A DNA stretch of 64,000 nt from Clostridia bacterium. GTDB lineage: Bacteria > Bacillota > Clostridia > TANB77 > CAG-508. Made by a program: the position numbers and the translations under genes. Below the pieces are notes generated by a model, which worked only from the letters and a program-made list of their open reading frames with translations, was not told where the DNA came from and did not search any database. Location: the NCBI GenBank assembly GCA_017430135.1, contig JAFRNM010000004.1:237147-301146 (forward strand). Reading direction: 5' to 3'. Shown piece after piece: positions 8,829 to 16,622 of the stretch (its first letter is position 1; the number at the start of each line of letters is the position of its first letter).

Positions 8829-8878
8829 CAAACGAATTTGGTAAGGGTTTTTCTATAATTAACTAAGGAGATAACAAA

Positions 8879-9649
8879 ATGATAGGTATATATTTTAGTG
8901 GAACAGGAAATACAAAATACTGTCTTGAAAAATTTTTAGAGTATTATAATGAGAGTAATGAAAATAAACTATATTCCATTGAAGATAATAATTGCATAAA
9001 TGAAATAAAAGAGAGTAATGAAATTGTATTAGCTTATCCAATTCATTATAGTGATTTACCAATCATTGTTAGAAATTTTATTATTGATAATAAAGAGATA
9101 TTTAGAAATAAAAATATATTTATTATTGTTACAATGGGATTGTTTAGTGGAGATGGTGCAGGTTGTTCTGCAAGATTGTTAAAAAAATATGGTGCTAATA
9201 TTATTGGTGGATTACATTTGAAAATGCCAGATTGTATTGGCGATGTAAAAACTTTAAAAAAATCTCTTGAAGAAAATAAAATAATTATAAAAAAAGCAGA
9301 TATAAAAATAAAAGAAACTGTCGAAAATATTAAATTAGGTAAGTATAGTAAAGATGGACTTACTTTTGTTAACCATTTAGCTGGTTTATTTGGACAAAGA
9401 TTATATTTTTATAAGAAAACTTATAAATTAAAGGATAGTTTAAAAATTGATTATTCAAAATGTATTTCTTGTGGTAAATGTGCAAATTTATGTCCTATGA
9501 ATAATATAAAAATGAATAATAATAAACCAGTATCACAAAATCGATGTACGAGTTGTTATAGATGTATAAATAATTGTCCAAAAAGAGCGATAACTTTGAT
9601 TGGAAATAATATTGTTGAACAATGTACTATTGATAAATATATTGATTGA
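8879..9649 (+). CDS. EFR1-type flavodoxin-ferredoxin fusion protein
   Basis: A 256-residue protein. The N-terminal flavodoxin-like fold has the FMN phosphate loop YFSGTGNTKYC. Two [4Fe-4S] clusters are indicated by CISCGKCANLCPMNN (about residues 195-209) and CTSCYRCINNCPKRA. This architecture is the EFR1-family ferredoxin of anaerobic Firmicutes, a low-potential electron carrier of unassigned partner. Shine-Dalgarno AAGGAG lies upstream. It stands alone, with no obvious partner gene on either side. Confidence 0.9.
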   Translation: MIGIYFSGTGNTKYCLEKFLEYYNESNENKLYSIEDNNCINEIKESNEIVLAYPIHYSDLPIIVRNFIIDNKEIFRNKNIFIIVTMGLFSGDGAGCSARLLKKYGANIIGGLHLKMPDCIGDVKTLKKSLEENKIIIKKADIKIKETVENIKLGKYSKDGLTFVNHLAGLFGQRLYFYKKTYKLKDSLKIDYSKCISCGKCANLCPMNNIKMNNNKPVSQNRCTSCYRCINNCPKRAITLIGNNIVEQCTIDKYID

Positions 9650-9953
9650 ACTATCTGATTAATTACAATTTATAGAGATGTGCAGAAGATTTTGACATTC
9701 TGCTCAAGATAAATTATTTATTTTTTATATTTGAAAAATATGAAAACGTTTTTAAAGAACTATTGTAAAATGAATAAACTTATGTTAAATTAATTATAGT
9801 AAATTGAATTTTATAAAATTATGATAAATAAATGGTGCAGTTTTTCGCATACTTGTCTACAAATCGCACCATAAAAAATTATGTTGCATTTTAAAAAAAA
9901 ATGTGGTACAATAACCAAGTAAATTTTTGAAAATAGTCTTAGGAGGAATAAAA
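9650..9953. other. 304-nt gap upstream of secG
   Basis: Very AT-rich. GCAGAA...TTCTGC (about 9682-9705) forms a small hairpin after the EFR1 gene. ATGGTGC...GCACCAT (9833-9872) is a second inverted repeat just upstream of the secG promoter. No convincing ORF is present. Confidence 0.5.
9884..9912 (+). promoter_or_regulatory. Promoter for secG
   Basis: TTGCAT (9884-9889) and TACAAT (9907-9912), 17-nt spacing. Confidence 0.6.
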
Positions 9954-10205
9954 ATGGAAATAGTAAGAACAATATTAACAGTAATATATTTTGTGGTTGC
10001 ATTTGTAGTAACATTATTAGCATTTATGCAATCAAAAGAAGATGAAGGATTATCTTCAACATTAACAGGCTCATCAACAGGAAACTTTTATGAAAAAAAT
10101 AAAACAAGAACAAAAACTGGAAAATTAAAAAAATGGACAATTATTTTATCTGTTGTTTTTGCAGTTTTAACAATTGTTCTTGGAATTTTATACATGGCAA
10201 AATAA
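9954..10205 (+). CDS. secG: Protein translocase subunit SecG
   Basis: 83 residues. Start 9954 is chosen because AGGAGGAATAAAA precedes it directly; the upstream in-frame ATG at 9927 has no such signal. Two transmembrane segments (VRTILTVIYFVVAFVVTLLA and the C-terminal WTIILSVVFAVLTIVLGIL) flank a Ser/Thr/Gly loop (LSSTLTGSSTGNF), the SecG pattern. SecG assists SecYE in protein export. A terminator separates it from rnr. Confidence 0.9.
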   Translation: MEIVRTILTVIYFVVAFVVTLLAFMQSKEDEGLSSTLTGSSTGNFYEKNKTRTKTGKLKKWTIILSVVFAVLTIVLGILYMAK

Positions 10206-10213
10206 AGATTTAA

Positions 10214-10238
10214 AAGAGCTGCATACAGCTCTTTTTTT
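10214..10238 (+). terminator. Rho-independent terminator after secG
   Basis: AAGAGCTG, CATA, CAGCTCTT and a T run. Confidence 0.85.
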
Positions 10239-10254
10239 GTAGAAAGGATTATAG

Positions 10255-12012
10255 ATGGAAGATAAAAAAGAGATAGAATTAAAAGAAACTTATGTTGGTT
10301 TGTTTCAAAACAATAAAAGCTTTGGATTTGTGGTTCCAGATGAAAAAAAGGGGATAGGAGATATATTTATATCAAAAAAGAATTTTGGAAAAGCAAGAAA
10401 CAATCATAAAGTTGTAGTAAAAATACTAAAATATCCTAAAGATGGTAAAAAAGCAGAAGGAAAAATTATAGAAGTAATAGGCGGAGTAAATGAAGCAGGT
10501 GTTGACATGTTATCACTTATAAAAGAGTATAACTTACCTACCGAATTTCCAAAACCAGTAATACTAGAAGCAAAAAGTAAACCACAAAAAATAAACGAAA
10601 AAGACCTAAAATATAGAAAAGATTTAAGACAAGATATTGTTTTTACAATAGATGGAGAAGATGCAAAAGATTTAGATGATGCGGTAAGTGTAAAAAAGAA
10701 GCCAAATGGCAATTATATCTTAGATGTTCATATAGCAGATGTTAGCCACTATGTAAATGAAAATAGTGTTTTAGATAAAGAGGCTTTAATTCGTGGGACA
10801 AGTATTTATATGTTAGGAAGAGTAATTCCAATGTTACCAAGAGAACTTTCAAATGGAATTTGTAGCTTAAATCAAGGACAAGACAGGCTAACACTTTCTT
10901 GTACAATGGAAATTGATCAAAACGGAAAAGTGGTAGATAGTGATATTTATAAGGGGGTTATAAATGTTACAAGAAGAATGAGCTATCACGAAGTTCAAAA
11001 AATTCTTGATAATTCCGATGAACAAGTGGTAAAAAAATACAAAGATTATATTGACAACTTCAAACTAATGGAGGAATTAGCATTAATTTTAAAAAATAGA
11101 AGAAAAGAAAATGGCTATTTAAATTTAGATATTCCAGAAAGTAAGATAGATTTAGATGTAAATGGTAGAGTGACAAATATTTCCAAATATGAAACAACTT
11201 TTGCGAATGAAATAATAGAACAATTCATGTTGATAGCAAATGAAACAGTTGCAGAGAAATTTTATTGGTTACAAGCACCATTTATTTATAGAGTACACGA
11301 AGAACCAGATTTAGATAAAGTAAAAGAATTAAATAAATTTTTATATAATTTCAAAATGAAAATAAAAATTACAAATGATAAGGTATATCCAAATGAATTT
11401 GCAAAAGCATTGGAAAAAGTTAAGGGAACAGAAGAAGAAATTGTGGTATCTAACTTAATATTAAGAACACTTAAAGTTGCAAGATATGAAGCAGAAAATA
11501 AGGGGCATTTTGGGATAGCAAGTAAATACTATTGCCACTTTACATCACCAATAAGAAGATATCCAGATTTATTTATTCATAGAATAATTACAAAATACTT
11601 AAAAGCAAATTATGATGTAAAACAAGGATATATAGAAGAAAATAGACAAAAAGCAGAAAACACAGCAAGACAATCTTCAGAAAGAGAAAAAATTGCAACA
11701 AAAGTTGAAAGAGCAAGTGAAGACCTAAAAATGGCAGAATATATGGAAAATAAAATTGGAGAAGTATATGAAGGAATTATATCCTCAGTTACAAAATTCG
11801 GGATATTTGTACAATTAGAAAATACAATAGAAGGATTAGTAAGATTTGAAAACATGGGGCATGAATACTTTATTTATGATGAAGATAGAAAAATGCTAAT
11901 TGGTGAAAGAACAAATCAAGTATTTAAAATTGGAGATAAGGTAACTGTTAGAGTGATTTCAGCAAGTAAGGCTTTGAGACAAGTCGATTTTGAAATTTAT
12001 GAAGAAGAGTGA
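10255..12012 (+). CDS. rnr: Ribonuclease R, short form
   Basis: The 585-residue 3'-to-5' exoribonuclease has a cold-shock domain (residues 10-75, with NNKSFGFVVPDE), the RNB catalytic domain (DGEDAKDLDDAVSV with the Asp cluster; later TSPIRRYPDLFIHR), and an S1 domain (EGIISSVTKFGIFVQLENTIEGLV). Family members usually exceed 700 residues because of an N-terminal winged-helix domain. Here the protein starts straight at the cold-shock domain, and the region upstream is terminator, so the short form seems genuine. smpB, its usual Firmicute neighbour, is not next to it. The last codons are copied in inverse orientation downstream (see repeat at 12001). Confidence 0.95.
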   Translation: MEDKKEIELKETYVGLFQNNKSFGFVVPDEKKGIGDIFISKKNFGKARNNHKVVVKILKYPKDGKKAEGKIIEVIGGVNEAGVDMLSLIKEYNLPTEFPKPVILEAKSKPQKINEKDLKYRKDLRQDIVFTIDGEDAKDLDDAVSVKKKPNGNYILDVHIADVSHYVNENSVLDKEALIRGTSIYMLGRVIPMLPRELSNGICSLNQGQDRLTLSCTMEIDQNGKVVDSDIYKGVINVTRRMSYHEVQKILDNSDEQVVKKYKDYIDNFKLMEELALILKNRRKENGYLNLDIPESKIDLDVNGRVTNISKYETTFANEIIEQFMLIANETVAEKFYWLQAPFIYRVHEEPDLDKVKELNKFLYNFKMKIKITNDKVYPNEFAKALEKVKGTEEEIVVSNLILRTLKVARYEAENKGHFGIASKYYCHFTSPIRRYPDLFIHRIITKYLKANYDVKQGYIEENRQKAENTARQSSEREKIATKVERASEDLKMAEYMENKIGEVYEGIISSVTKFGIFVQLENTIEGLVRFENMGHEYFIYDEDRKMLIGERTNQVFKIGDKVTVRVISASKALRQVDFEIYEEE

Positions 12013-12089
12013 ACAATTCGGGGCCACTTCCCAAAATGTACAATTTTGTACATTTTGGGAAGTGGCTCCGAATTTGTTCACTCTTCTTC
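12001..12089. repeat. Long inverted repeat overlapping the 3' end of rnr
   Basis: The left arm 12001-12043 and right arm 12046-12089 pair over about 43 bp with one substitution and one single-base indel, loop of 2 nt. The left arm contains the last three sense codons and stop of rnr (GAAGAAGAGTGA); the right arm carries their reverse complement (TCACTCTTCTTC). It lies between convergent rnr and spoVM and would serve as a bidirectional terminator. Confidence 0.9.
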
Positions 12090-12092
12090 CAT

Positions 12093-12170
12093 TTATTTGT
12101 CTTTTATTCCGAAAATAAGCTTAACAAAACCCCTCAAAAATTTAGGAACTTTTTTTACAACAACTTGCAT
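12093..12170 (-). CDS. spoVM: Stage V sporulation protein M (SpoVM) homologue
   Basis: Twenty-five codons: MQVVVKKVPKFLRGFVKLIF then GIKDK. It aligns with Bacillus subtilis SpoVM (MKFYTIKLPKFLGGIVRAML...), sharing the PKFL-G-V core, the length, the amphipathic character and a proline at position 9, which is important for membrane-curvature recognition there. A strong AAAGGAGGAGA lies 8 nt upstream of the ATG. rpmB is close by on the same strand, a gene order known in Bacillus. SpoVM marks the forespore surface and anchors SpoIVA during coat assembly, so this gene indicates spore-forming ability. Confidence 0.8.
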   Translation of the reverse strand: MQVVVKKVPKFLRGFVKLIFGIKDK

Positions 12171-12186
12171 ATGTATCTCCTCCTTT

Positions 12187-12339
12187 TTAACAAGCTAACC
12201 AAATTAATCCCACAATAATTACGGTTGCCCCAATTAAAAATAGCCAACCAGTTAATGGAAGTAGTAATACTAATAAAATGCCCAAACCTAAACCAATTAA
12301 AATTACGCCAAAAGCTTTTTTTAATAAATATCTTATCAT
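12187..12339 (-). CDS. Small membrane protein of 50 residues, upstream of spoVM
   Basis: It starts MIRYLLKKAFGVILIGLGLG and consists of a basic N-terminus and two hydrophobic segments hinged by LLPLTGW. Shine-Dalgarno GGAAGGAG sits upstream of the ATG, and the spoVM ribosome-binding site follows the stop at once (16-nt gap). I know of similar small double-helix proteins in Clostridia without function. Co-transcription with spoVM suggests, but does not show, a sporulation role. Confidence 0.7.
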   Translation of the reverse strand: MIRYLLKKAFGVILIGLGLGILLVLLLPLTGWLFLIGATVIIVGLIWLAC

Positions 12340-12463
12340 AAATTCTCCTTCCATTTTGTATATTATATTATGTGAGCACTTTATTTGTTACTTTTATGTA
12401 AATTTTTGCGAAAACGAATAAAAAAAAGAAATAAGAGGAAACTAATTGTAAGAGGTGATGTTT

Positions 12464-12598
12464 TTGACAAATATAAATTGTTCTAGCAATTGTTTTTATC
12501 AAAAAGACGGAAAATGCCAATATTCTCAAATTTCAGTTACAAATATATGCACAAACTCTAGGTGTGCGTATTACAAACAAAAAAATCCAGATAGTTAA
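12464..12598 (+). CDS. Small Cys-rich protein (DUF1540-like)
   Basis: Forty-four residues from a TTG start: MTNINCSSNCFYQKDGKCQY, later ICTNSRCAYYK. AGAGGTG ends 6 nt before the TTG; the in-frame ATG at 12458 overlaps that ribosome-binding site and is less likely. Four paired cysteines (C-x3-C, C, C-x4-C pattern) with an N-Y/F-x-K-D-G-x-C core resemble the small DUF1540-type metal-binding proteins of Clostridia. Function unknown. Confidence 0.65.
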   Translation: MTNINCSSNCFYQKDGKCQYSQISVTNICTNSRCAYYKQKNPDS

Positions 12599-12617
12599 AA
12601 AGGGGCAGGTAAAAAAA

Positions 12618-12651
12618 GAAAATCAAAAAGAGCGTTTAATTACGCTCTTTT
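12618..12651 (-). terminator. Terminator of rpmB, overlapping its stop codon
   Basis: Stem AAAAGAGCG (12626-12634) / CGCTCTTTT (12643-12651). On the minus strand it is followed by a T-rich stretch. The rpmB stop TAA lies in the loop. Confidence 0.75.
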
Positions 12652-12837
12652 AACTTTACCATCTTTTAAACATTTAGCACATACATAAATTCTTTTTGTT
12701 TCTCCATTTATTTCAGCTTTAACTCTTCTTAAATTTGGTTCCCATGTTCTAGGTGATCTTTTACTTATATGTGAACGAGTAATGCTAAGTTTGTTTCCAT
12801 GATGACCTGATTTTTCACAAATTGCGCATTTTGCCAT
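12640..12837 (-). CDS. rpmB: Large ribosomal subunit protein bL28
   Basis: A 65-residue bL28: MAKCAICEKSGHHGNKLSIT, S-K-R-S-P-R-T-W-E-P-N-L-R-R-V and a C-terminal CAKCLKDGKVKRA. The four Cys (CAIC and CAKC) make this the zinc-binding form. Shine-Dalgarno TTAGGAGG precedes the ATG. It lies upstream of spoVM on the same strand. Confidence 0.96.
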   Translation of the reverse strand: MAKCAICEKSGHHGNKLSITRSHISKRSPRTWEPNLRRVKAEINGETKRIYVCAKCLKDGKVKRA

Positions 12838-12932
12838 GTCTACTGCACCTCCTAATAATCTTTTAAATTAAATTGACTAATAATAAGTTTAACACATAAT
12901 TTGAAAAAAAACAAGTATTTTTTAAAAATTCC

Positions 12933-12960
12933 TTGCAAAATATGAAAAATGTGTTATAAT
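12933..12960 (+). promoter_or_regulatory. Promoter for tig
   Basis: TTGCAA (12933-12938) and TATAAT (12955-12960), 16-nt spacing. Confidence 0.7.
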
Positions 12961-12989
12961 GATAAGGCTATAGGTAGAGATTTAGTCTC

Positions 12990-13023
12990 CTTAGCTAATA
13001 ATATATATATATTATTAGCTAAG
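12990..13023 (+). promoter_or_regulatory. Perfect palindrome in the tig 5' leader
   Basis: CTTAGCTAATAATATAT pairs with its own complement over 17 bp, ending just before the ribosome-binding site. It would form a long AT hairpin in the leader RNA. It could affect stability or initiation. Confidence 0.6.
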
Positions 13024-13044
13024 AAAAAAGAAAGGATGAAGAAA

Positions 13045-14328
13045 ATGAGTAGTAAAGTTGAAAAAACTAAAAATGCAAATGAAGTAAAAATAGAAGTAAC
13101 AGTAGAGGCTTCAAAATTTGATGAAGCAATAAAAAGAGTATATTTCCAAAGTGCAAAATATTTCAATATACCTGGATTCAGAAAAGGTAAAGCACCACTT
13201 CAAATAGTTGAAAAATACTATGGAAAAGAAATATTCTATGAAGATGCATTTAACGAAATAGCACCAGCTGCATTAGAAGAAGCTGTTAAAGAAAATAATT
13301 TAGAAGTTGTTAGTAGACCAAATATCGATATAACACAAATCGAAAAAGGAAAAGATGTTATATTCACAGCTGTAATGCAAACAAAGCCAGAAGCTGAACT
13401 TGGAAAATATAAAGGTATAGAAATTAAAAAAATAGAGTATAATGTAACAGACAAAGACATTGAAGAAGAATTAAAACATATGCAAGAACATAATTCAAGA
13501 TTAGTAACAGTAGAAGATAGAGCTGTAAAAAAAGGTGATATCGCTGTAATTGATTTTGAAGGATTTGTAGATGATAAAGCATTTGATGGTGGAAAAGGCG
13601 AAAATTATGAACTAGAAATAGGAAGTAACACATTTATTCCAGGATTTGAAGACCAAGTAATTGGTATGCAAGTTGATGAAGGAAGAGATGTTAAAGTTAA
13701 ATTCCCAGAAGAATATTTCTCAAAAGACTTAGCTGGAAAAGATGCTGTATTCAAAGTTACATTACATGAAATTAAGAAAAAAGAATTACCAAAACTAGAT
13801 GACGAATTTGCAAAAGATGTTAGCGAATTCGATACATTAGAAGAACTTAAAAAAGATATCAAAGAAAAGAAAGAAAAAGAAAATGCAAACAAAACTAAAT
13901 ATGAAACAGAAGATGCTGTTATAAAAGCTGTTTGCGAAAACTTAAAAGTTGAAATTCCATCAGGAATGATAGAAACAGAAACAGAAAATATGCTAAAGGA
14001 TATTGAACAAAGACTATCATACCAAGGTTTAAAATTAGACCAATACTTAAAAATGATGGGAAAAACTGAAGAAGAAATGAAAAAAGAATATGAACCACAA
14101 GCAATAGACGCTATAAAATCAAGATTTGCATTAGAAAAAGTAATCGAATTAGAAAAAATAGAAGCAACTGATAAAGAAGTTGAAGAAAAAATAGAAGAAA
14201 TGGCTAAAAACTATGGAAAAACTGCAGATGACTTTAAAAACAATGAAAATATTAAATCATATTTAAAACAAGGTATTTTAAATGAAAAAGCAGTTGATTT
14301 CTTAGTTAAAAACGCTAAAATGAAATAA
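13045..14328 (+). CDS. tig: Trigger factor
   Basis: 427 residues. Start 13045 (MSSKVEKTKNANEVKIEVTV) lies 9 nt after GAAAGG; the ATG at 13036 touches that signal and the longer ORF start lies in the promoter region. The ribosome-binding domain has GFRKGKAPLQIVEKYYG (a variant of the GFRxGKxP signature). The FKBP-type prolyl isomerase domain begins near AVKKGDIAVIDFEGFVDDKAF. The C-terminal helical arms bind nascent chains. It precedes clpP-clpX as in many Firmicutes, but with its own terminator. Confidence 0.96.
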   Translation: MSSKVEKTKNANEVKIEVTVEASKFDEAIKRVYFQSAKYFNIPGFRKGKAPLQIVEKYYGKEIFYEDAFNEIAPAALEEAVKENNLEVVSRPNIDITQIEKGKDVIFTAVMQTKPEAELGKYKGIEIKKIEYNVTDKDIEEELKHMQEHNSRLVTVEDRAVKKGDIAVIDFEGFVDDKAFDGGKGENYELEIGSNTFIPGFEDQVIGMQVDEGRDVKVKFPEEYFSKDLAGKDAVFKVTLHEIKKKELPKLDDEFAKDVSEFDTLEELKKDIKEKKEKENANKTKYETEDAVIKAVCENLKVEIPSGMIETETENMLKDIEQRLSYQGLKLDQYLKMMGKTEEEMKKEYEPQAIDAIKSRFALEKVIELEKIEATDKEVEEKIEEMAKNYGKTADDFKNNENIKSYLKQGILNEKAVDFLVKNAKMK

Positions 14329-14339
14329 TAAAAGTAGTA

Positions 14340-14378
14340 AAAATTGGGAAAATATTCTATTTTCCCAATTTTGTTTTT
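14340..14378 (+). terminator. Terminator of tig
   Basis: A 15-bp stem AAAATTGGGAAAATA / TATTTTCCCAATTTT with TTC loop, followed by GTTTTT. Confidence 0.85.
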
Positions 14379-14442
14379 GAAAAAAGTCGAGATTAAATGC
14401 ATTTTAGTTTTACAAATCACGGAATTTTCACAAGAAGTTTAC

Positions 14443-14470
14443 TTGACAAATTTAATTGTTAGTATATAAT
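14443..14470 (+). promoter_or_regulatory. Promoter for clpP-clpX
   Basis: TTGACA (14443-14448) and TATAAT (14465-14470), 16-nt spacing. No CtsR-type direct repeat was seen here. Confidence 0.7.
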
Positions 14471-14497
14471 AAGTACATAAATTAGGGAGGTATTTTT

Positions 14498-15103
14498 ATG
14501 TTAGAAAAAAATAGTTTAGTACCATATGTTGTTGAACAAACAAGCAAGGGAGAAAGATCTTATGATATTTTTTCAAGATTGCTTAAAGATAGAATAATAT
14601 TCTTAGGAGAAGATGTTAATCCAACTACTTCTAGTTTAGTAATAGCACAATTATTATTCTTAGAGTCAGAAGATCCAGATAAAGAAATATATTTATATAT
14701 AAACTCACCAGGAGGATCTATTACAGACGGAATGGGAATTATAGATACAATGAACTATATAAAATGCCCAGTTTCTACAATATGTGTAGGAATGGCTGCA
14801 AGCATGGGAGCTGCACTATTAGCTGCAGGGGAAAAAGGAAAAAGATTTGCAACACCAAATGCAGAAATACTAATTCACCAACCACTAATCGGTGGTGGCG
14901 GAATTTCTGGTCAAGCAACTGAAGTTAAAATTCACGCAGATCATTTAGTAAAAACAAGAGAAAAATTAAATAAATTCTTAAGTGATAGAACAGGTCAATC
15001 AATTGAAACAATTGAAAGAGATACAGAAAGAGACAATTACATGACAGCAGAAGAAGCTTTAAAATATGGATTAATTGATGGAATCATGGAGAAGAGAAGT
15101 TAA
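14498..15103 (+). CDS. clpP: ATP-dependent Clp protease proteolytic subunit
   Basis: A 201-residue serine protease forming the ClpXP barrel. Catalytic triad visible: Ser in [14 protein letters not shown], His in [11 protein letters not shown], Asp in [15 protein letters not shown]-terminal [17 protein letters not shown] loop and [13 protein letters not shown] are standard. Shine-Dalgarno GGGAGG. clpX follows after 16 nt. Confidence 0.98.
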   Translation: MLEKNSLVPYVVEQTSKGERSYDIFSRLLKDRIIFLGEDVNPTTSSLVIAQLLFLESEDPDKEIYLYINSPGGSITDGMGIIDTMNYIKCPVSTICVGMAASMGAALLAAGEKGKRFATPNAEILIHQPLIGGGGISGQATEVKIHADHLVKTREKLNKFLSDRTGQSIETIERDTERDNYMTAEEALKYGLIDGIMEKRS

Positions 15104-15119
15104 TTAAAAGGAGAAGTAT

Positions 15120-16436
15120 ATGGCAAAAAACGATATCCCAAGAAGCGTAAGATGCTCATTTTGTGGTAAAGCACAGGAAAATGTTAGAAAAATAGTAGCA
15201 GGACCTGGAGTATATATATGTGATGAATGTGTTGATTTATGCAATAGCATAATAGAAGCAGAATTGTACGAAGAAGATCCTGGATATGAACTAGCAGAAC
15301 ATATTCCAAGCCCAAAAGAAATAAAAGATATATTAGATGAATATGTAATAGGGCAAGAAGATGCAAAAAAATCTTTGTCTGTTGCAGTGTATAACCATTA
15401 TAAAAGAATAATGCATGAAGAAGAAGGTTCAAATAAAAAAGATGATGTAGAGATTCAAAAAAGTAATATTTTACTTTTAGGACCAACAGGTTGTGGAAAA
15501 ACATTACTTGCCAAAACATTAGCAAAAATACTAAATGTGCCATTCGCAATAGCAGATGCTACAACACTTACAGAAGCAGGATATGTTGGAGAAGATGTTG
15601 AAAATATTCTTTTAAAACTAATTCAAGCTGCAGATGGAGATGTTCAAAAAGCAGAAAAAGGAATTATCTATATAGATGAAATAGATAAAATAACAAGAAA
15701 GTCTGAAAATACATCAATAACAAGAGATGTAAGTGGAGAAGGTGTGCAACAAGCACTATTAAAAATAGTTGAAGGAACAGTTGCATCAGTTCCACCACAA
15801 GGTGGAAGAAAACATCCAAATCAAGAACTTATACAAATAAATACAGAAAACATATTGTTTATTTGTGGTGGAGCTTTTGAAGGATTAGAAAATATAATTA
15901 AAGATAGAACAGGCGAAAAAGCTATTGGATTTGGAACTAAGATTCAAAGTAAAAAGGAAATAGATAAATACGAAATATTTAAAGAATTGTTACCACAAGA
16001 CTTGCTAAAATTTGGTTTAATTCCAGAATTTATAGGAAGATTGCCAATTATAACAACTTTGAAAGACTTAGATAAAGAAGCTTTAGTAAAAATTTTAGTA
16101 GAACCTAAAAACGCATTAGTAAAACAATACACTAAATTATTCGAAATTGATGGAGTTCAACTAGAATTTAAAAAAGAGGCTTTAGAAGCAATAGTGGAAA
16201 AAGCTATAGAAAGAAAAACAGGAGCAAGAGGATTAAGGTCAATTATAGAAGAAATAATGAGAGATATAATGTTTGATATTCCTTCAAATCCTGATATTGT
16301 AAAATGTATAATAACTAAGGAAACTGTAATTGATAAAAAAGCCCCAGAGGTAGTAATAAGCGAATTGCCACAAGAAAAAAATCTTCTAAAAAAAACAAGA
16401 AGAATATCAGATAAAGATAAAAAAGAAACAGCATAA
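15120..16436 (+). CDS. clpX: ATP-dependent Clp protease ATP-binding subunit ClpX
   Basis: A 438-residue AAA+ unfoldase. The N-terminal zinc domain has CSFCGK...CDECVDLC. Walker A is [15 protein letters not shown], Walker [12 protein letters not shown], with the GYVGEDVEN pore motif, and [14 protein letters not shown] (sensor 2 and C-terminal subdomain). It is likely one operon with clpP. Confidence 0.98.
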   Translation: MAKNDIPRSVRCSFCGKAQENVRKIVAGPGVYICDECVDLCNSIIEAELYEEDPGYELAEHIPSPKEIKDILDEYVIGQEDAKKSLSVAVYNHYKRIMHEEEGSNKKDDVEIQKSNILLLGPTGCGKTLLAKTLAKILNVPFAIADATTLTEAGYVGEDVENILLKLIQAADGDVQKAEKGIIYIDEIDKITRKSENTSITRDVSGEGVQQALLKIVEGTVASVPPQGGRKHPNQELIQINTENILFICGGAFEGLENIIKDRTGEKAIGFGTKIQSKKEIDKYEIFKELLPQDLLKFGLIPEFIGRLPIITTLKDLDKEALVKILVEPKNALVKQYTKLFEIDGVQLEFKKEALEAIVEKAIERKTGARGLRSIIEEIMRDIMFDIPSNPDIVKCIITKETVIDKKAPEVVISELPQEKNLLKKTRRISDKDKKETA

Positions 16437-16444
16437 AACACAAG

Positions 16445-16474
16445 AAGGTTATTTCAAATAGAAATAGCCTTTTT
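16445..16474 (+). terminator. Terminator of clpX
   Basis: AAGGTTATTT / AAATAGCCTT (one G-T pair) then T residues. Confidence 0.75.
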
Positions 16475-16535
16475 ACTTTATTGGAGTAGCTTATTATTTA
16501 GTACTGAAAAAACTGAGATTTTTCTTGGTTTGTAC

Positions 16536-16564
16536 TTGTAAAAACACATATTTTAGTGTAAAAT
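16536..16564 (+). promoter_or_regulatory. Promoter for alr
   Basis: TTGTAA (16536-16541) and TAAAAT (16559-16564), 17-nt spacing. Confidence 0.5.
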
Positions 16565-16622
16565 ACATAAAGTGAAAGCAAAATAAGAGATATGCTAACA
16601 AATCAAAAATTCGGAGGAAAAA

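Noticed and set aside
12009..12218. Plus-strand ORF of 69 codons
   Set aside because: It overlaps the long inverted repeat and runs antisense to spoVM and part of the small membrane protein gene, has no ribosome-binding site, and its product (NFVHFGKWLRICSLFFHLF) looks like translated AT-rich DNA.
14379..14497. CtsR operator before clpP
   Set aside because: No recognisable heptad direct repeat (GGTCAAANANNGGTCAAA type) in the clpP promoter region.
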